31,127 nucleotides of DNA from Streptococcaceae bacterium (lineage in GTDB: Bacteria; Bacillota; Bacilli; Lactobacillales; Streptococcaceae). Where the stretch lies: positions 1 to 31,127 of the forward strand of contig JAISYB010000136.1 of assembly GCA_031270215.1 (NCBI GenBank), in the 5' to 3' direction. The translations under genes were made by a program, and so were the position numbers. The notes beneath the pieces are model-generated. The model searched no databases. It was given only the letters and a program-made list of their open reading frames with translations, and had not been told where the DNA came from. The first letter of the stretch is position 1. Each line of letters opens with the position of its first letter. Below are positions 7,159 to 14,492 of this stretch, piece after piece.

Positions 7159-9318
7159 CTATTCATTCACTAATTTCCAATACATTCCCCTATGAGTAAG
7201 AAGTTCATCCGGACTTCCCTGTTCGATGATTTCCCCTTGATCCATTACAACCACCTTTTCGCAACGCTTTGCAACACTTGGTCGATGAGCAACAAAAATG
7301 ATCGTTTTTTCGGCTAGCGCTAATAGGTTATCAATGATTCTCTTTTCTGTTAACACATCTAAACTGCTTGTTGCCTCATCTAAAATAAGAACAGGTGCAT
7401 CCGTTAATAACGCTCTAGCTAACGCAATTCGTTGTTTTTGTCCACCGGAAATTCCCGTGCCATCACTGGCTAGTTCCGTTTGATAATTTAGCGGCATTTG
7501 TTCGATTTCCTGCCTGATTCCAGCTATTTCCACTGCTCTTAAAATTTCTTCCTGCGTCGTTCCTTCTTTTGCGCCTAAAACTAAATTATCCAAAATAGAA
7601 CCCGAAAATACATACGGTTGTTGCGGAAGATAATTGATGGTTTTTCGTAATATTTTTTTATCAATATTTTGAATATCTGTTCCGGCAAATTTGATTTTTC
7701 CTGCATTGGCATCAAAAAATTGCACAATCATTTTGGCAAGCGTCGTTTTTCCTGAGCCACTCACTCCAACAATTGCCAGCTTTTCTCCCTGCGGTATGGT
7801 CAAATTAATATTAGACAAGGTATCTCTTCCGAAACCATATTTATACGATAACTGTTCAATTTCAATTGTTTGATTCAATAAATCAATAGCCATTGATTTA
7901 TGCGTCTCTTTAAACTCGGATTCAATTAAATACACTTCATTTAAACGATTATTTGCCACACGTGCCGACTGCAATTTTGCTTGAAGATTAATAATATTCT
8001 CCAACGGATTGGTAAAATACGTCAGTAAGGTATTATAAGTAATCAATTGCCCTAAACTGATTTTTTGATTCATAACTAAGTTTGAGCCTACCCATAAAAT
8101 ACATACATTGAGAAAAAGCTGAGCGCCGGATTTTAATACTTCTTGTAATGCTTCAGTTCGAGCATAATGAAAAGATTTTTTTAAATAATCGACAAATTCC
8201 CGATCAATTCTTTGATAGCGCACCTCTTCACTCGTTAACGACTTAATGGTTTCAATCCCATTGATGTCTTCAATAATCGAAGAGCTGACCATCGAATTTG
8301 CCTGCATCATGTCATTATTCATTTTTTCAAACGGCTTCATGAAAGCAAAAATAATGACCGTGTAGATAGGAATAGCAACCAGCGTTAGTAAAAATAGTTG
8401 AGTGTTTTGGATACATAAAACCGTCCCAACAATCAGTACAATCGACATATCTAAAAATAGAGATAAAATAGTACTCGCTAACGCATCAATAATCGAATTG
8501 GCATCTGTAAAACGCGAGATAATTTCTCCTGTTCTTCTAGTAGAAAAAAACGACATCGGAAGTTCAAAAATATGGCGAATATAGCCCAAGATGACATCAA
8601 TGGTTAATCGCTGTCCTAAGACAGTTAATAAATATTTTTGAGCAAAAGACAAAACTTGTTGGATTGCATAGGTGATGAGTAGTCCAATAGAAATAATCCC
8701 AAGCGTTGTTTTCATCTGATCCGGAATATACGTATCCACGATCCCTTGAAGATAATAGGAACCCACGATATTCATAATGGTTACTAGTAAAGCAGCCACA
8801 ACAATATTGAAGATCAGTCTGCCTTGCTTTAAAAGTAAGGGGACAAAGCTCAATAATCCGTTACTTTTATCTCTTTCAGGAAGATAATTCGCCCCTGGCG
8901 CAATAAACAAAGAAACACCAGACCATTCCTTTGCAAAATCTTCTTTCTTTACTTTTGTTATTTTCACAGTTGGATCTGGATCTGCAATAATCAAGCTATC
9001 TTTTTTATTTTTATAAACCACCACATAATGAAGCAATTTTCCATCTTTCAAAATATGTGCAATAAATGGATAAGGAACGTCTTTCTCAGCAAATAAACTC
9101 ATATCCGCTTGCAAGGCTCGCGTTTCAAAACCTAATTGTTTTGCCGCTGAAACAATTCCCAAAGCGGTTGTTCCTTCCATATTTGTTTTGGTAAGTTCCC
9201 TAAGATGAGCCAAGGAGTAGAAAGAACCATAGTTTTTACAAATCATTGCCAGAGCAGCCACACCACAATCTCTCGTGTCTACTTGCGGAACATACTTATA
9301 TTTTTTGAAAATCACCAT
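7159..9318 (-). CDS. Peptidase-containing ABC exporter for GG-leader peptides
   Basis: A 719-aa bacteriocin exporter that cuts the leader after GG and exports the mature peptide. An N-terminal C39 peptidase domain carries Cys18 (TRDCGVAAL), His97 (LLHYVVV) and Asp113 (ADPDP). A six-helix ABC membrane domain spans about 160-450. The nucleotide-binding domain has Walker A GVSGSGKTT (518-526), signature ISGGQKQR (623-630), Walker B VLILDEATSS and the switch His678. I start at 9318 (AGGGGG site); a longer frame to 9405 would add 29 odd hydrophobic residues without a ribosome site. The gene leads the operon with the accessory protein and pheromone-like gene, and should serve the five GG peptides encoded divergently. 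Confidence 0.94.
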   Translation of the reverse strand: MVIFKKYKYVPQVDTRDCGVAALAMICKNYGSFYSLAHLRELTKTNMEGTTALGIVSAAKQLGFETRALQADMSLFAEKDVPYPFIAHILKDGKLLHYVVVYKNKKDSLIIADPDPTVKITKVKKEDFAKEWSGVSLFIAPGANYLPERDKSNGLLSFVPLLLKQGRLIFNIVVAALLVTIMNIVGSYYLQGIVDTYIPDQMKTTLGIISIGLLITYAIQQVLSFAQKYLLTVLGQRLTIDVILGYIRHIFELPMSFFSTRRTGEIISRFTDANSIIDALASTILSLFLDMSIVLIVGTVLCIQNTQLFLLTLVAIPIYTVIIFAFMKPFEKMNNDMMQANSMVSSSIIEDINGIETIKSLTSEEVRYQRIDREFVDYLKKSFHYARTEALQEVLKSGAQLFLNVCILWVGSNLVMNQKISLGQLITYNTLLTYFTNPLENIINLQAKLQSARVANNRLNEVYLIESEFKETHKSMAIDLLNQTIEIEQLSYKYGFGRDTLSNINLTIPQGEKLAIVGVSGSGKTTLAKMIVQFFDANAGKIKFAGTDIQNIDKKILRKTINYLPQQPYVFSGSILDNLVLGAKEGTTQEEILRAVEIAGIRQEIEQMPLNYQTELASDGTGISGGQKQRIALARALLTDAPVLILDEATSSLDVLTEKRIIDNLLALAEKTIIFVAHRPSVAKRCEKVVVMDQGEIIEQGSPDELLTHRGMYWKLVNE

Positions 9319-9721
9319 TTTAGCCCCCTTGAGCATTACTGTAAAAAATATTATCAATAAAATGAGAGAATCTAAATCAGTTAGTCCCAAAAGGGCAATC
9401 AACATTCCTAAACGGTCATTAGTAATTCTTAGCAGCCTAAATCAAATTAAATACCTCCAAGTGATATAACCGAATTTCTCCTAGAATCTATTCAAAAATA
9501 AGCTAATTTAAAAGATACTTTTTATATCAATCAATAATATTTAACCAATTATTCTACATCGTAATTAAACCATGTCAATTAGTTAACATTAGATAAAAAT
9601 GACCTATTAGGAAAGCAAAGTGCTCGTTTATGACATTGCCATTTCACTTTTACTATATTGATTTATACTTAGTAATATAATCATGATTATCAAATTTTTA
9701 TGCAGAAAGGAATGTTTTAGA
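9319..9721. other. Divergent control region between exporter and bacteriocin genes
   Basis: About 400 bp of very AT-rich DNA separating the exporter operon from the bacteriocin operon. It should hold both promoters. For the rightward promoter I see the -10/palindrome element at 9676-9690. For the leftward one only a weak GATAAT near 9345 is visible. Imperfect repeats such as CCAATTATT, GTAATTAAA and TCAATTAGT lie at 9545-9583, but their spacing does not match the usual 21-bp period of LytTR boxes. Confidence 0.5.
9676..9690 (+). promoter_or_regulatory. -10 box plus 13-bp palindrome, copy 1
   Basis: TATAAT (9676-9681) overlaps the palindrome TAATCATGATTAT (9678-9690). The palindrome ends exactly 31 nt before the first bacteriocin start codon. 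The identical 13-mer is repeated at the same distance before the second module (10455-10467), which marks it as a shared control element. No good -35 is present, consistent with activation by the response regulator. Confidence 0.6.
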
Positions 9722-9895
9722 ATGAAAAACTTAGAGGAAAAATATGCAAATATTGATGATGTAGCATTGGCGGAAATTGAGGGTGGACTTTTCCCTATTG
9801 TAATTGGCGGTGTAATTATCACTGGAAAAGCAGTCGCAGCAGGAGCTACTATATTAGCAGGATTAGGTGCTGGTATTTATTTCGGAAGTCGATAA
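9722..9895 (+). CDS. Double-glycine bacteriocin peptide, module 1, peptide A
   Basis: A 57-aa precursor: a 22-residue leader ending in LAEIEGG, then a 35-residue mature peptide beginning LFPIVIGGVII and ending GAGIYFGSR. Overlapping GxxxG motifs (mature G25-G29-G33) and a hydrophobic, weakly cationic character fit one half of a class IIb two-peptide bacteriocin, whose partners pack through GxxxG in the target membrane. The start at 9722 follows AAAGG at 9706-9710; an in-frame ATG at 9683 lies inside the promoter palindrome and is unlikely. The partner is probably the next gene, 10 nt downstream. Antibacterial function is inferred from family features; the sequence is not one I recognise. Confidence 0.85.
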   Translation: MKNLEEKYANIDDVALAEIEGGLFPIVIGGVIITGKAVAAGATILAGLGAGIYFGSR

Positions 9896-9905
9896 GGAGA
9901 CTATG

Positions 9906-10073
9906 ATGAACAATAATAAGTTGAATAAATTTGAAATTTTAGAAGATTATCAATTAGAAAAAGTTGATGGTGGCTTAATTATTACAGGAACTTTGGTAGC
10001 AGCTGGGTTTGGATTATTTGCTACAAGCTTTGGAGTTGGCTTCGCTATCGGTGGAACGCTAAAGAAAAAATAG
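9906..10073 (+). CDS. Double-glycine bacteriocin peptide, module 1, peptide B
   Basis: A 55-aa precursor whose leader ends in YQLEKVDGG, followed by a mature 32-mer starting LIITGTLVAAG and ending GGTLKKK. A GxxxG motif (mature G22-G26) and a triple-Lys tail fit a class IIb subunit; the lysine tail is typical of the cationic partner. Two tandem ATGs occur at 9903 and 9906; the second has the better 6-nt spacing from AAGGAG (9894-9899), which overlaps the stop of peptide A. Translational coupling with peptide A supports a 1:1 pair. Confidence 0.84.
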   Translation: MNNNKLNKFEILEDYQLEKVDGGLIITGTLVAAGFGLFATSFGVGFAIGGTLKKK

Positions 10074-10084
10074 GAGGCACTATT

Positions 10085-10282
10085 ATGGTGATTACAGGAA
10101 GACTAGTATTTAAATATGCCATGCTTGTATCTATCGTATTACAATCTCTATTTTTATTAGGATATTTCATAGGAAAATTTCCAACTCTTAATGTCATGCT
10201 AACTCTTATCTTTATTGGAAGCAGTTTACTTTTTTATTTGGCGATAGGCAATGATTCATCCCAGACTAAAAAGAAAACTTAA
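10085..10282 (+). CDS. Small membrane protein, probable immunity protein, module 1
   Basis: A 65-aa protein with two predicted membrane helices (about 9-29 and 36-55) and a lysine-rich end (SSQTKKKT). It has a strong AGGAGG site overlapping the stop of peptide B, so it belongs to the same transcript. Small two-helix proteins directly after the structural genes usually protect the producer. I do not recognise a specific immunity family, so the role rests on position, size and topology. Confidence 0.7.
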   Translation: MVITGRLVFKYAMLVSIVLQSLFLLGYFIGKFPTLNVMLTLIFIGSSLLFYLAIGNDSSQTKKKT

Positions 10283-10452
10283 AATCTGTTTTTTCTAGAC
10301 AATGGCGGAGAAAACATTGCAAAACGTAGATAATAGCTTGCTTACTTTTTTGGAAGCAATTGACAATTCATTTCATTAGTCCGATTAAGAAAGTTTAGAT
10401 CCTTTTCATGATAACTTTATTCATTTTATACTTGCAGCATGTAAACTGTAAT

Positions 10453-10467
10453 TGTAATCATGATTAT
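10453..10467 (+). promoter_or_regulatory. -10 box plus 13-bp palindrome, copy 2
   Basis: TGTAAT (10453-10458) overlaps TAATCATGATTAT (10455-10467), identical to the element at 9678-9690 and again exactly 31 nt before a start codon (10499). The DNA about 30-45 bp upstream is also partly alike (TTCAyTTT in both copies). This makes it the promoter of the second bacteriocin module. Confidence 0.6.
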
Positions 10468-10498
10468 TCATTTATGTTAGTTAGGAGATGATAATTTT

Positions 10499-10651
10499 AT
10501 GCCAAAACTCAACTTTTTAGACAATATTCCCAAAGAAGCAACTTATGCTGTAGCTTTCATTCTTTTGGTGATATTTGGTCCAGGGATTATTCAAGCTCTT
10601 TTTGGAATTGGAAAAGATGTAGGAAACGCTTTAGCATTTTGGTTTAAATAA
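10499..10651 (+). CDS. Leaderless hydrophobic 50-aa peptide of unknown role
   Basis: Encodes 50 residues beginning MPKLNFLDNIPKEATYA, with one strongly hydrophobic stretch (about 17-37, containing FGPGII) and an aromatic end ALAFWFK. It has no GG leader and no signal peptide. The gene has a TTAGGAG site and is first in the second module, directly behind the shared palindrome. It may be an immunity peptide, a leaderless bacteriocin or a regulator of peptide export. The end, with Gly-rich FGIGKDVGNALAFWFK, looks amphipathic. I do not recognise a family. Confidence 0.65.
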   Translation: MPKLNFLDNIPKEATYAVAFILLVIFGPGIIQALFGIGKDVGNALAFWFK

Positions 10652-10678
10652 TTATTTAAGTAGAAAGGATAATTCGAG

Positions 10679-10843
10679 ATGATGAATAACTTAGAGAAAA
10701 AACATACAACAATTGATAACGAAGATTTAGCTGAAATCGATGGTGGATTTGGAATTGTAGGCGGAATACTTATCGTTGGAGGCGTAATCGTAAGTGGATT
10801 TGTTGCCGGTGCAGTATCGGGATACTACGCTAACAAAAAATAA
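10679..10843 (+). CDS. Double-glycine bacteriocin peptide, module 2, peptide A
   Basis: A 54-aa precursor with a 23-residue leader ending LAEIDGG, very like the leader of the gene at 9722. The mature 31-mer starts FGIVGGILIVGG and ends YYANKK. Repeated GxxxG motifs (mature G2-G6 and G17-G21-G25) fit a class IIb subunit. Of two ATGs (10679, 10682), the first has the better distance (9 nt) to AAAGGA. The near-identical leader and the shared -10 palindrome suggest duplication of a bacteriocin module. Confidence 0.84.
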   Translation: MMNNLEKKHTTIDNEDLAEIDGGFGIVGGILIVGGVIVSGFVAGAVSGYYANKK

Positions 10844-10857
10844 AGGAGATAATTCAA

Positions 10858-11004
10858 ATGGAAAAATACTTAGAACTAACAAATAGTGATTTAGAAGAGA
10901 TTAACGGAGGTTGGGGATTTGGTACACTAGTCGCTCTAGGCGGAGTATTTGTAGCTGCTTATACTGCAGGTTACAGATTTGGAGCAGATTTGGCTAAAAA
11001 ATAA
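10858..11004 (+). CDS. Double-glycine bacteriocin peptide, module 2, peptide B
   Basis: A 48-aa precursor with an 18-residue leader ending LEEINGG and a mature 30-mer starting WGFGTLVALGG and ending GADLAKK. GxxxG is present at mature G20-G24 (GYRFG). An N-terminal Trp and a basic C-terminus are common in class IIb peptides, where they set the orientation in the membrane. The AAGGAG site overlaps the stop codon of peptide A, indicating coupled translation and a pair with it. Confidence 0.83.
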   Translation: MEKYLELTNSDLEEINGGWGFGTLVALGGVFVAAYTAGYRFGADLAKK

Positions 11005-11021
11005 CGAAGTTGGTGACATCA

Positions 11022-11180
11022 ATGGCTACGAAATTGTATTATATTTTATCAGCTATAATTATATTGATAATGGCGATTATTGCTGTATTGATGTTGTTAA
11101 AAAAAGCAGATGAAACAAAATCATTATTAATTATAATTATGCTGTTGCTTATTCAATCTACTATTTCCTATTTTTATTAG
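11022..11180 (+). CDS. Small two-helix membrane protein, probable immunity protein, module 2
   Basis: A 52-aa protein made of two hydrophobic helices (about 5-26 and 34-52) joined by a charged KKADETK loop. It starts 17 nt after peptide B, the same place the 65-aa protein occupies in module 1, so an immunity role is likely. The ribosome site is weak (GGTG about 7 nt ahead). No family recognised. Confidence 0.62.
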   Translation: MATKLYYILSAIIILIMAIIAVLMLLKKADETKSLLIIIMLLLIQSTISYFY

Positions 11181-11259
11181 CAAAGTTTGGAATAGAAGAC
11201 CAATAAAATGATTTCAAAAAAATACAAATGGTTATTTTAGCCAAGAAAGAGAGAAAACT

Positions 11260-11406
11260 ATGGAACATTTGATGAATTATCCTGAAATAAATGAAAAAGA
11301 GCTGTCAAGAATTAACGGCGGATGGGTTTGGGTCATTCCGGTCATTAAATATGGCGTCCCAGCAGCTATTGCAGCTGGTGCTTATATTGGTAGCAAGCTA
11401 AAATAA
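11260..11406 (+). CDS. Double-glycine bacteriocin-like peptide without an adjacent partner
   Basis: A 48-aa precursor: leader of 21 residues ending SRINGG and a mature 27-mer starting WVWVIPVIKYG and ending YIGSKLK. It has one GxxxG (mature G19-G23) and a Trp-rich N-terminus like peptide B of module 2. No second GG peptide or immunity-like gene follows; a terminator comes directly after. It could be a third class IIb subunit, an alternative partner for one of the other peptides, or a single-peptide bacteriocin. The AAGAAAGAGAG site precedes the start. Confidence 0.78.
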   Translation: MEHLMNYPEINEKELSRINGGWVWVIPVIKYGVPAAIAAGAYIGSKLK

Positions 11407-11431
11407 TTAAAATTATGCACACCCTAGATTT

Positions 11432-11479
11432 AAGCAACTGAAATAGAAAATTTTATTATTTTTTATTTCGGTTGCTTTT
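11432..11479 (+). terminator. Terminator of the bacteriocin operon
   Basis: A 14-bp stem (AAGCAACTGAAATA with TATTTCGGTTGCTT, one G-T wobble) around an AT-rich loop, followed by a short T run. It lies 25 nt after the last peptide gene. Confidence 0.7.
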
Positions 11480-11545
11480 ACTAATTATTTACAGTGTGTA
11501 TCATTAATGCGATTTGGTAACCTCTTTATTTTTGAACTAATAATA

Positions 11546-12093
11546 TCATATATTTTGGTTAATGCTGAAAAGTTTAGAATCTCTCTTTTTAGCAATATTA
11601 TTTTTATTGAAGAAAAATCCAAGTACAAAGAAAAATAACAACCACAAAAGTAAAACTGAAATATTTTTACCTTTATCAAAAAAACTTGTGACCCAGCCAT
11701 ATGTCTCTCATCATCTCCAATCCATAAATAATAGGATTAAAGATATAGATAATTCCTTTTAAAAATTTTAGAAACATCTCTGGCGGAAATGTCAAACCAC
11801 CCAAGAACATTTGAATGTAGAGTATCATCAAGGCGATACTTTGGTACGTTATACTCTTCGAATGAAGTCAGCAAAAATACGATTGAATATTCTAAAATAT
11901 TGATGAGTATGAATGCACCAATCAAAGAAGGAAACTGATTAAAAGGAAACTCGACTCCTTTGGTAAAATATGCAAAAATTATCAGTACAGATACGGCTAA
12001 TATCTGAAATAACAAAGTTGCAAAATACATACTTGCTGAGATAGTGATTTGTCTTAACCCCAGCAGTTTATATTTAATTAAACAAGAAAAAGA
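11546..12093 (-). pseudogene. ABC-2 type permease pseudogene with two frameshifts
   Basis: Three pieces of one membrane protein are spread over different frames of the minus strand. Piece 1 (12093 to about 11770) reads from LIKYKLLGLRQITIS to ISARDVSK. Piece 2 (about 11775-11675) continues as FLKGIIYIFNPIIYGLEMM and RDIWLGHKFF. Piece 3 (about 11680-11546) continues as DKGKNISVLLLW and then FVLGFFFNK. Both breaks fall in A/T homopolymers (a T7 run for the second). The piece containing NPIIYGLEMMRDIW resembles the C-terminal part of ABC-2 export permeases. The N-terminus is missing: the frame is closed by TAA at 12094-12096. It follows the intact permease gene and may once have been a second subunit of the same transporter. 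Confidence 0.65.
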
Positions 12094-12244
12094 TTATTAG
12101 AGAGTTTTATTCTGGCTCCTACGTTTTCACCGTTTTCTATCAATATTTCTTAGACAGCACAACCATTTCAGATTATCGTTTGACAAGTTTCTACTCTAAT
12201 TTACTGCTTTTCTAGTTCTGATTCTATTCTCTTCAAAAGTTTTT

Positions 12245-12997
12245 TTAATAGTCCTTTTTCCCAGCCAAATTAATCATTCTATAAATCATCAACCCGATAA
12301 GAAATGTCATAATGAATAATTGGTAAAATACAGTTAATTCTGAGAAATTATTATCATCAATTAATGTATAATATCCTGGTAACCATGTACGTAAATTCTC
12401 AATACTAGAAATGAACTTTAATAAAACGTAGACAGATAACGATAAAAGGACAGCTCTAAATGTACCAAAGTTTATTGATATGACCATAGCTATAGAAATA
12501 AATAGAATCAAGAATAACACTCCACAAACACTCACAAGAAGCAAGTGGTTATGATATGCCTCAAAATTCAAATTAACCCCCGTACCGTTTCTAGATTTTG
12601 CTACAAAAACAATATAATATAAGTAAGAAAGAAGCATATTCAAAATATAAAAGGACATCAATACACCTACAATAGAAATAAATTTGCCCAAAATCAGTGA
12701 TTTTGTCGATTTGGCTCGTGTTATTTCTAGCATAAATTGTCCATCAAAAATTTCACCTCCAAGAGTCCCTGCAGCTAAAAAAGTAAATAAAACAAGCGGA
12801 ATTCCAAGCATCATTAATAAAGCCCACATACTCGTAGAAAAAGAAATGGCATCTAGTTTCCCATTTATATCAATGAAATTCCATCTGAAATAAATTCCTA
12901 GAGAATAGATTAAAGAAAAATTACTAAGCACAAAAATACCGATAAAAATTTTTCTTTTCCACATTTTAAATAGTTCCACATTTATAATATCTTTCAT
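12245..12997 (-). CDS. ABC-2 family transporter permease
   Basis: A 250-aa integral membrane protein with about six hydrophobic segments, starting MKDIINVELFKMWKRKIF, the typical entry of ABC-2 / LanE-G-like permeases. Its start overlaps the stop of the ATPase gene by 4 bp, so the two form one transporter. Such two-gene exporters in peptide clusters often provide self-resistance; nothing in the sequence shows the substrate. A degraded second permease lies downstream at 11546-12093. Confidence 0.82.
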   Translation of the reverse strand: MKDIINVELFKMWKRKIFIGIFVLSNFSLIYSLGIYFRWNFIDINGKLDAISFSTSMWALLMMLGIPLVLFTFLAAGTLGGEIFDGQFMLEITRAKSTKSLILGKFISIVGVLMSFYILNMLLSYLYYIVFVAKSRNGTGVNLNFEAYHNHLLLVSVCGVLFLILFISIAMVISINFGTFRAVLLSLSVYVLLKFISSIENLRTWLPGYYTLIDDNNFSELTVFYQLFIMTFLIGLMIYRMINLAGKKDY

Positions 12998-13881
12998 TTA
13001 GACTCACCTCTAAATAAATCAACTAAATTATCATTAGTAACCTGAATGTCAATAATTTGTCCATTATTCTGATAAATAATGGACAAAACCCTATCAATTA
13101 ATCCATCTTTTGCCTCAAATAAAACATCATTATGCTGTATATCAACAATTGGTTGCAGTTGATCAATTAACAGCTTATTTGGATTCTCCAATTTGATAAC
13201 AAATTTCTTCCCAGTAACTTTCGACACTTCTTTGACTTTTTGATTAGTAATATACAGATATCTATCACAAATTTGTTCAATTTCGGACAATTGGTGTGAG
13301 GAGATAAGAATGGTGATATTCAACGATTTTCGTAAATTGGATATAAACTCTATTAGATGGTCAACACCTACTGGATCTAAGCCAACAAAAGGTTCATCTA
13401 ATATTAGGAAATCTGGTGTACCCATTAGAGACATCGCTAATCCAAGTCGCTGTTTCATACCAAACGAATAGCCTCTCACTTTCTTTTTAGAATTCGGTAA
13501 ATCAACCAAATCCAATAACTCCTTAATTTCTTTTGCAATTTCAGTTTTAGTTTTTCCTTGCCAATGATTTGCATATTTTCCGACAGTATACAAGTTGTCA
13601 TATCCATCCAAATACTCAAATAATTTACAATCTAGTAAGTAGCCAAACTCCCGCCTACATTTAAAGGATTTTAAATAATTCGAGTTTCCTCTATACTCAA
13701 TTTCACCGGCTTCAAAAGAGGTTAGCCCAAGTATTATCTTCATTAAAGTAGTCTTTCCTGATCCATTTACTCCAAGTAAGCCGATTATTTCCCCTTTTCT
13801 TATCGCAAACGAAACGCCGTCCAAGACTGTTTTAGTATCATATTTCTTTACTAACTGATTGACAGAAAGCAATAATTCCAT
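12994..13881 (-). CDS. ABC transporter ATP-binding protein (immunity-type)
   Basis: A 295-aa ATPase with Walker A GVNGSGKTT (37-45), signature YSFGMKQRL (138-146), Walker B FLILDE (158-163) and the H-loop SSHQL. The C-terminal roughly 80 residues form the extension usual in BcrA/LanF-type drug and lantibiotic resistance ATPases. A strong GAGGAGGGG site precedes ATG at 13881. It begins only 15 nt after the end of the chimeric radical SAM/ABC pseudogene and overlaps the permease start, so it belongs to the remains of the same peptide operon. Confidence 0.9.
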   Translation of the reverse strand: MELLLSVNQLVKKYDTKTVLDGVSFAIRKGEIIGLLGVNGSGKTTLMKIILGLTSFEAGEIEYRGNSNYLKSFKCRREFGYLLDCKLFEYLDGYDNLYTVGKYANHWQGKTKTEIAKEIKELLDLVDLPNSKKKVRGYSFGMKQRLGLAMSLMGTPDFLILDEPFVGLDPVGVDHLIEFISNLRKSLNITILISSHQLSEIEQICDRYLYITNQKVKEVSKVTGKKFVIKLENPNKLLIDQLQPIVDIQHNDVLFEAKDGLIDRVLSIIYQNNGQIIDIQVTNDNLVDLFRGESK

Positions 13882-13896
13882 AAAATCCCCTCCTCA

Positions 13897-14490
13897 TTAG
13901 TAGTTTTTCATTCGTCTAAAAAAACCGTTGTAATTCAACATTTCCACATAGCTACCTTGTTCAACGACAGTTCCATCATCGATAAAAATAATTTCATCAA
14001 CGGATTTCAAAATATTTTCTCGCAGATCATGTGTAATAAAAATAATTGTATAATCTAATGTTGACAACAGACCTTCTAAAATCTCTCCTCCAGAAAAAAC
14101 AAGATTTTCAATTCCGGCATCTTTAAGCTGTCTTATTCCACTAAGTATTTCCTCGAGAGTTAGATCTTCATCTCGATTTCTTCTCTCATCATACGATTAG
14201 CACCCCACACAGTGTAGATTGCATCTATTGGTCAAATGTAAATATGCCGTAGTAACTTGATCCTTCTTTACAAATGTGTTATCCGAAATAAACTCATTTT
14301 CAACTAGATATCTAAAGAAATCTGATTCTTCCTCAGTTAGTTTTTCTGTCTCTGAGATTTGATTATTTACCACGTTTTCATAAAATGACAATCCTCGTTG
14401 ATCAATTCCAGCTACAACACCGTTATCAAAATTGAAAAGCATATCAATATCTTTTACCTTTGCATAAGCTACATTAGGGTTTCTATACAT
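13897..14490 (-). pseudogene. Chimeric relic: radical SAM enzyme N-terminus fused to ABC exporter C-terminus
   Basis: From ATG 14490 the frame encodes 97 residues: an N-terminal part that may be a PqqD-like leader-binding region (about 10-80) and the iron-sulfur motif CNLHCVGC (Cys90, 94, 97). A TAA at 14197-14199 stops it right after the third cysteine. Without any frame change, 99 further codons follow: first the continuing radical SAM fold (SYDERRNRDEDLTLEEILSG, then NLVFSGGE), then abruptly the end of an ABC exporter ATPase (TIIFITHDLRENILK, DDGTVVEQGSYVEM) up to TAA at 13897. The join lies near 14070-14085, right after SGGE. The simplest reading is a large in-frame deletion that removed the rest of the radical SAM gene and the front of an ABC exporter gene, plus one nonsense change. 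Confidence 0.8.
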
Positions 14491-14492
14491 AC

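Noticed and set aside
9319..9405. Longer N-terminus of the ABC exporter (29 extra residues)
   Set aside because: No ribosome site at 9405; the C39 domain of the family begins at the residues encoded from 9318.
9541..9600. LytTR-type paired direct repeats before the bacteriocin operon
   Set aside because: The AT-rich repeats seen do not keep the roughly 21-bp period or the consensus of such boxes.
11209..11241. Ten-codon frame (MISKKYKWLF) before the last bacteriocin peptide
   Set aside because: No leader, no ribosome site; too short to support.
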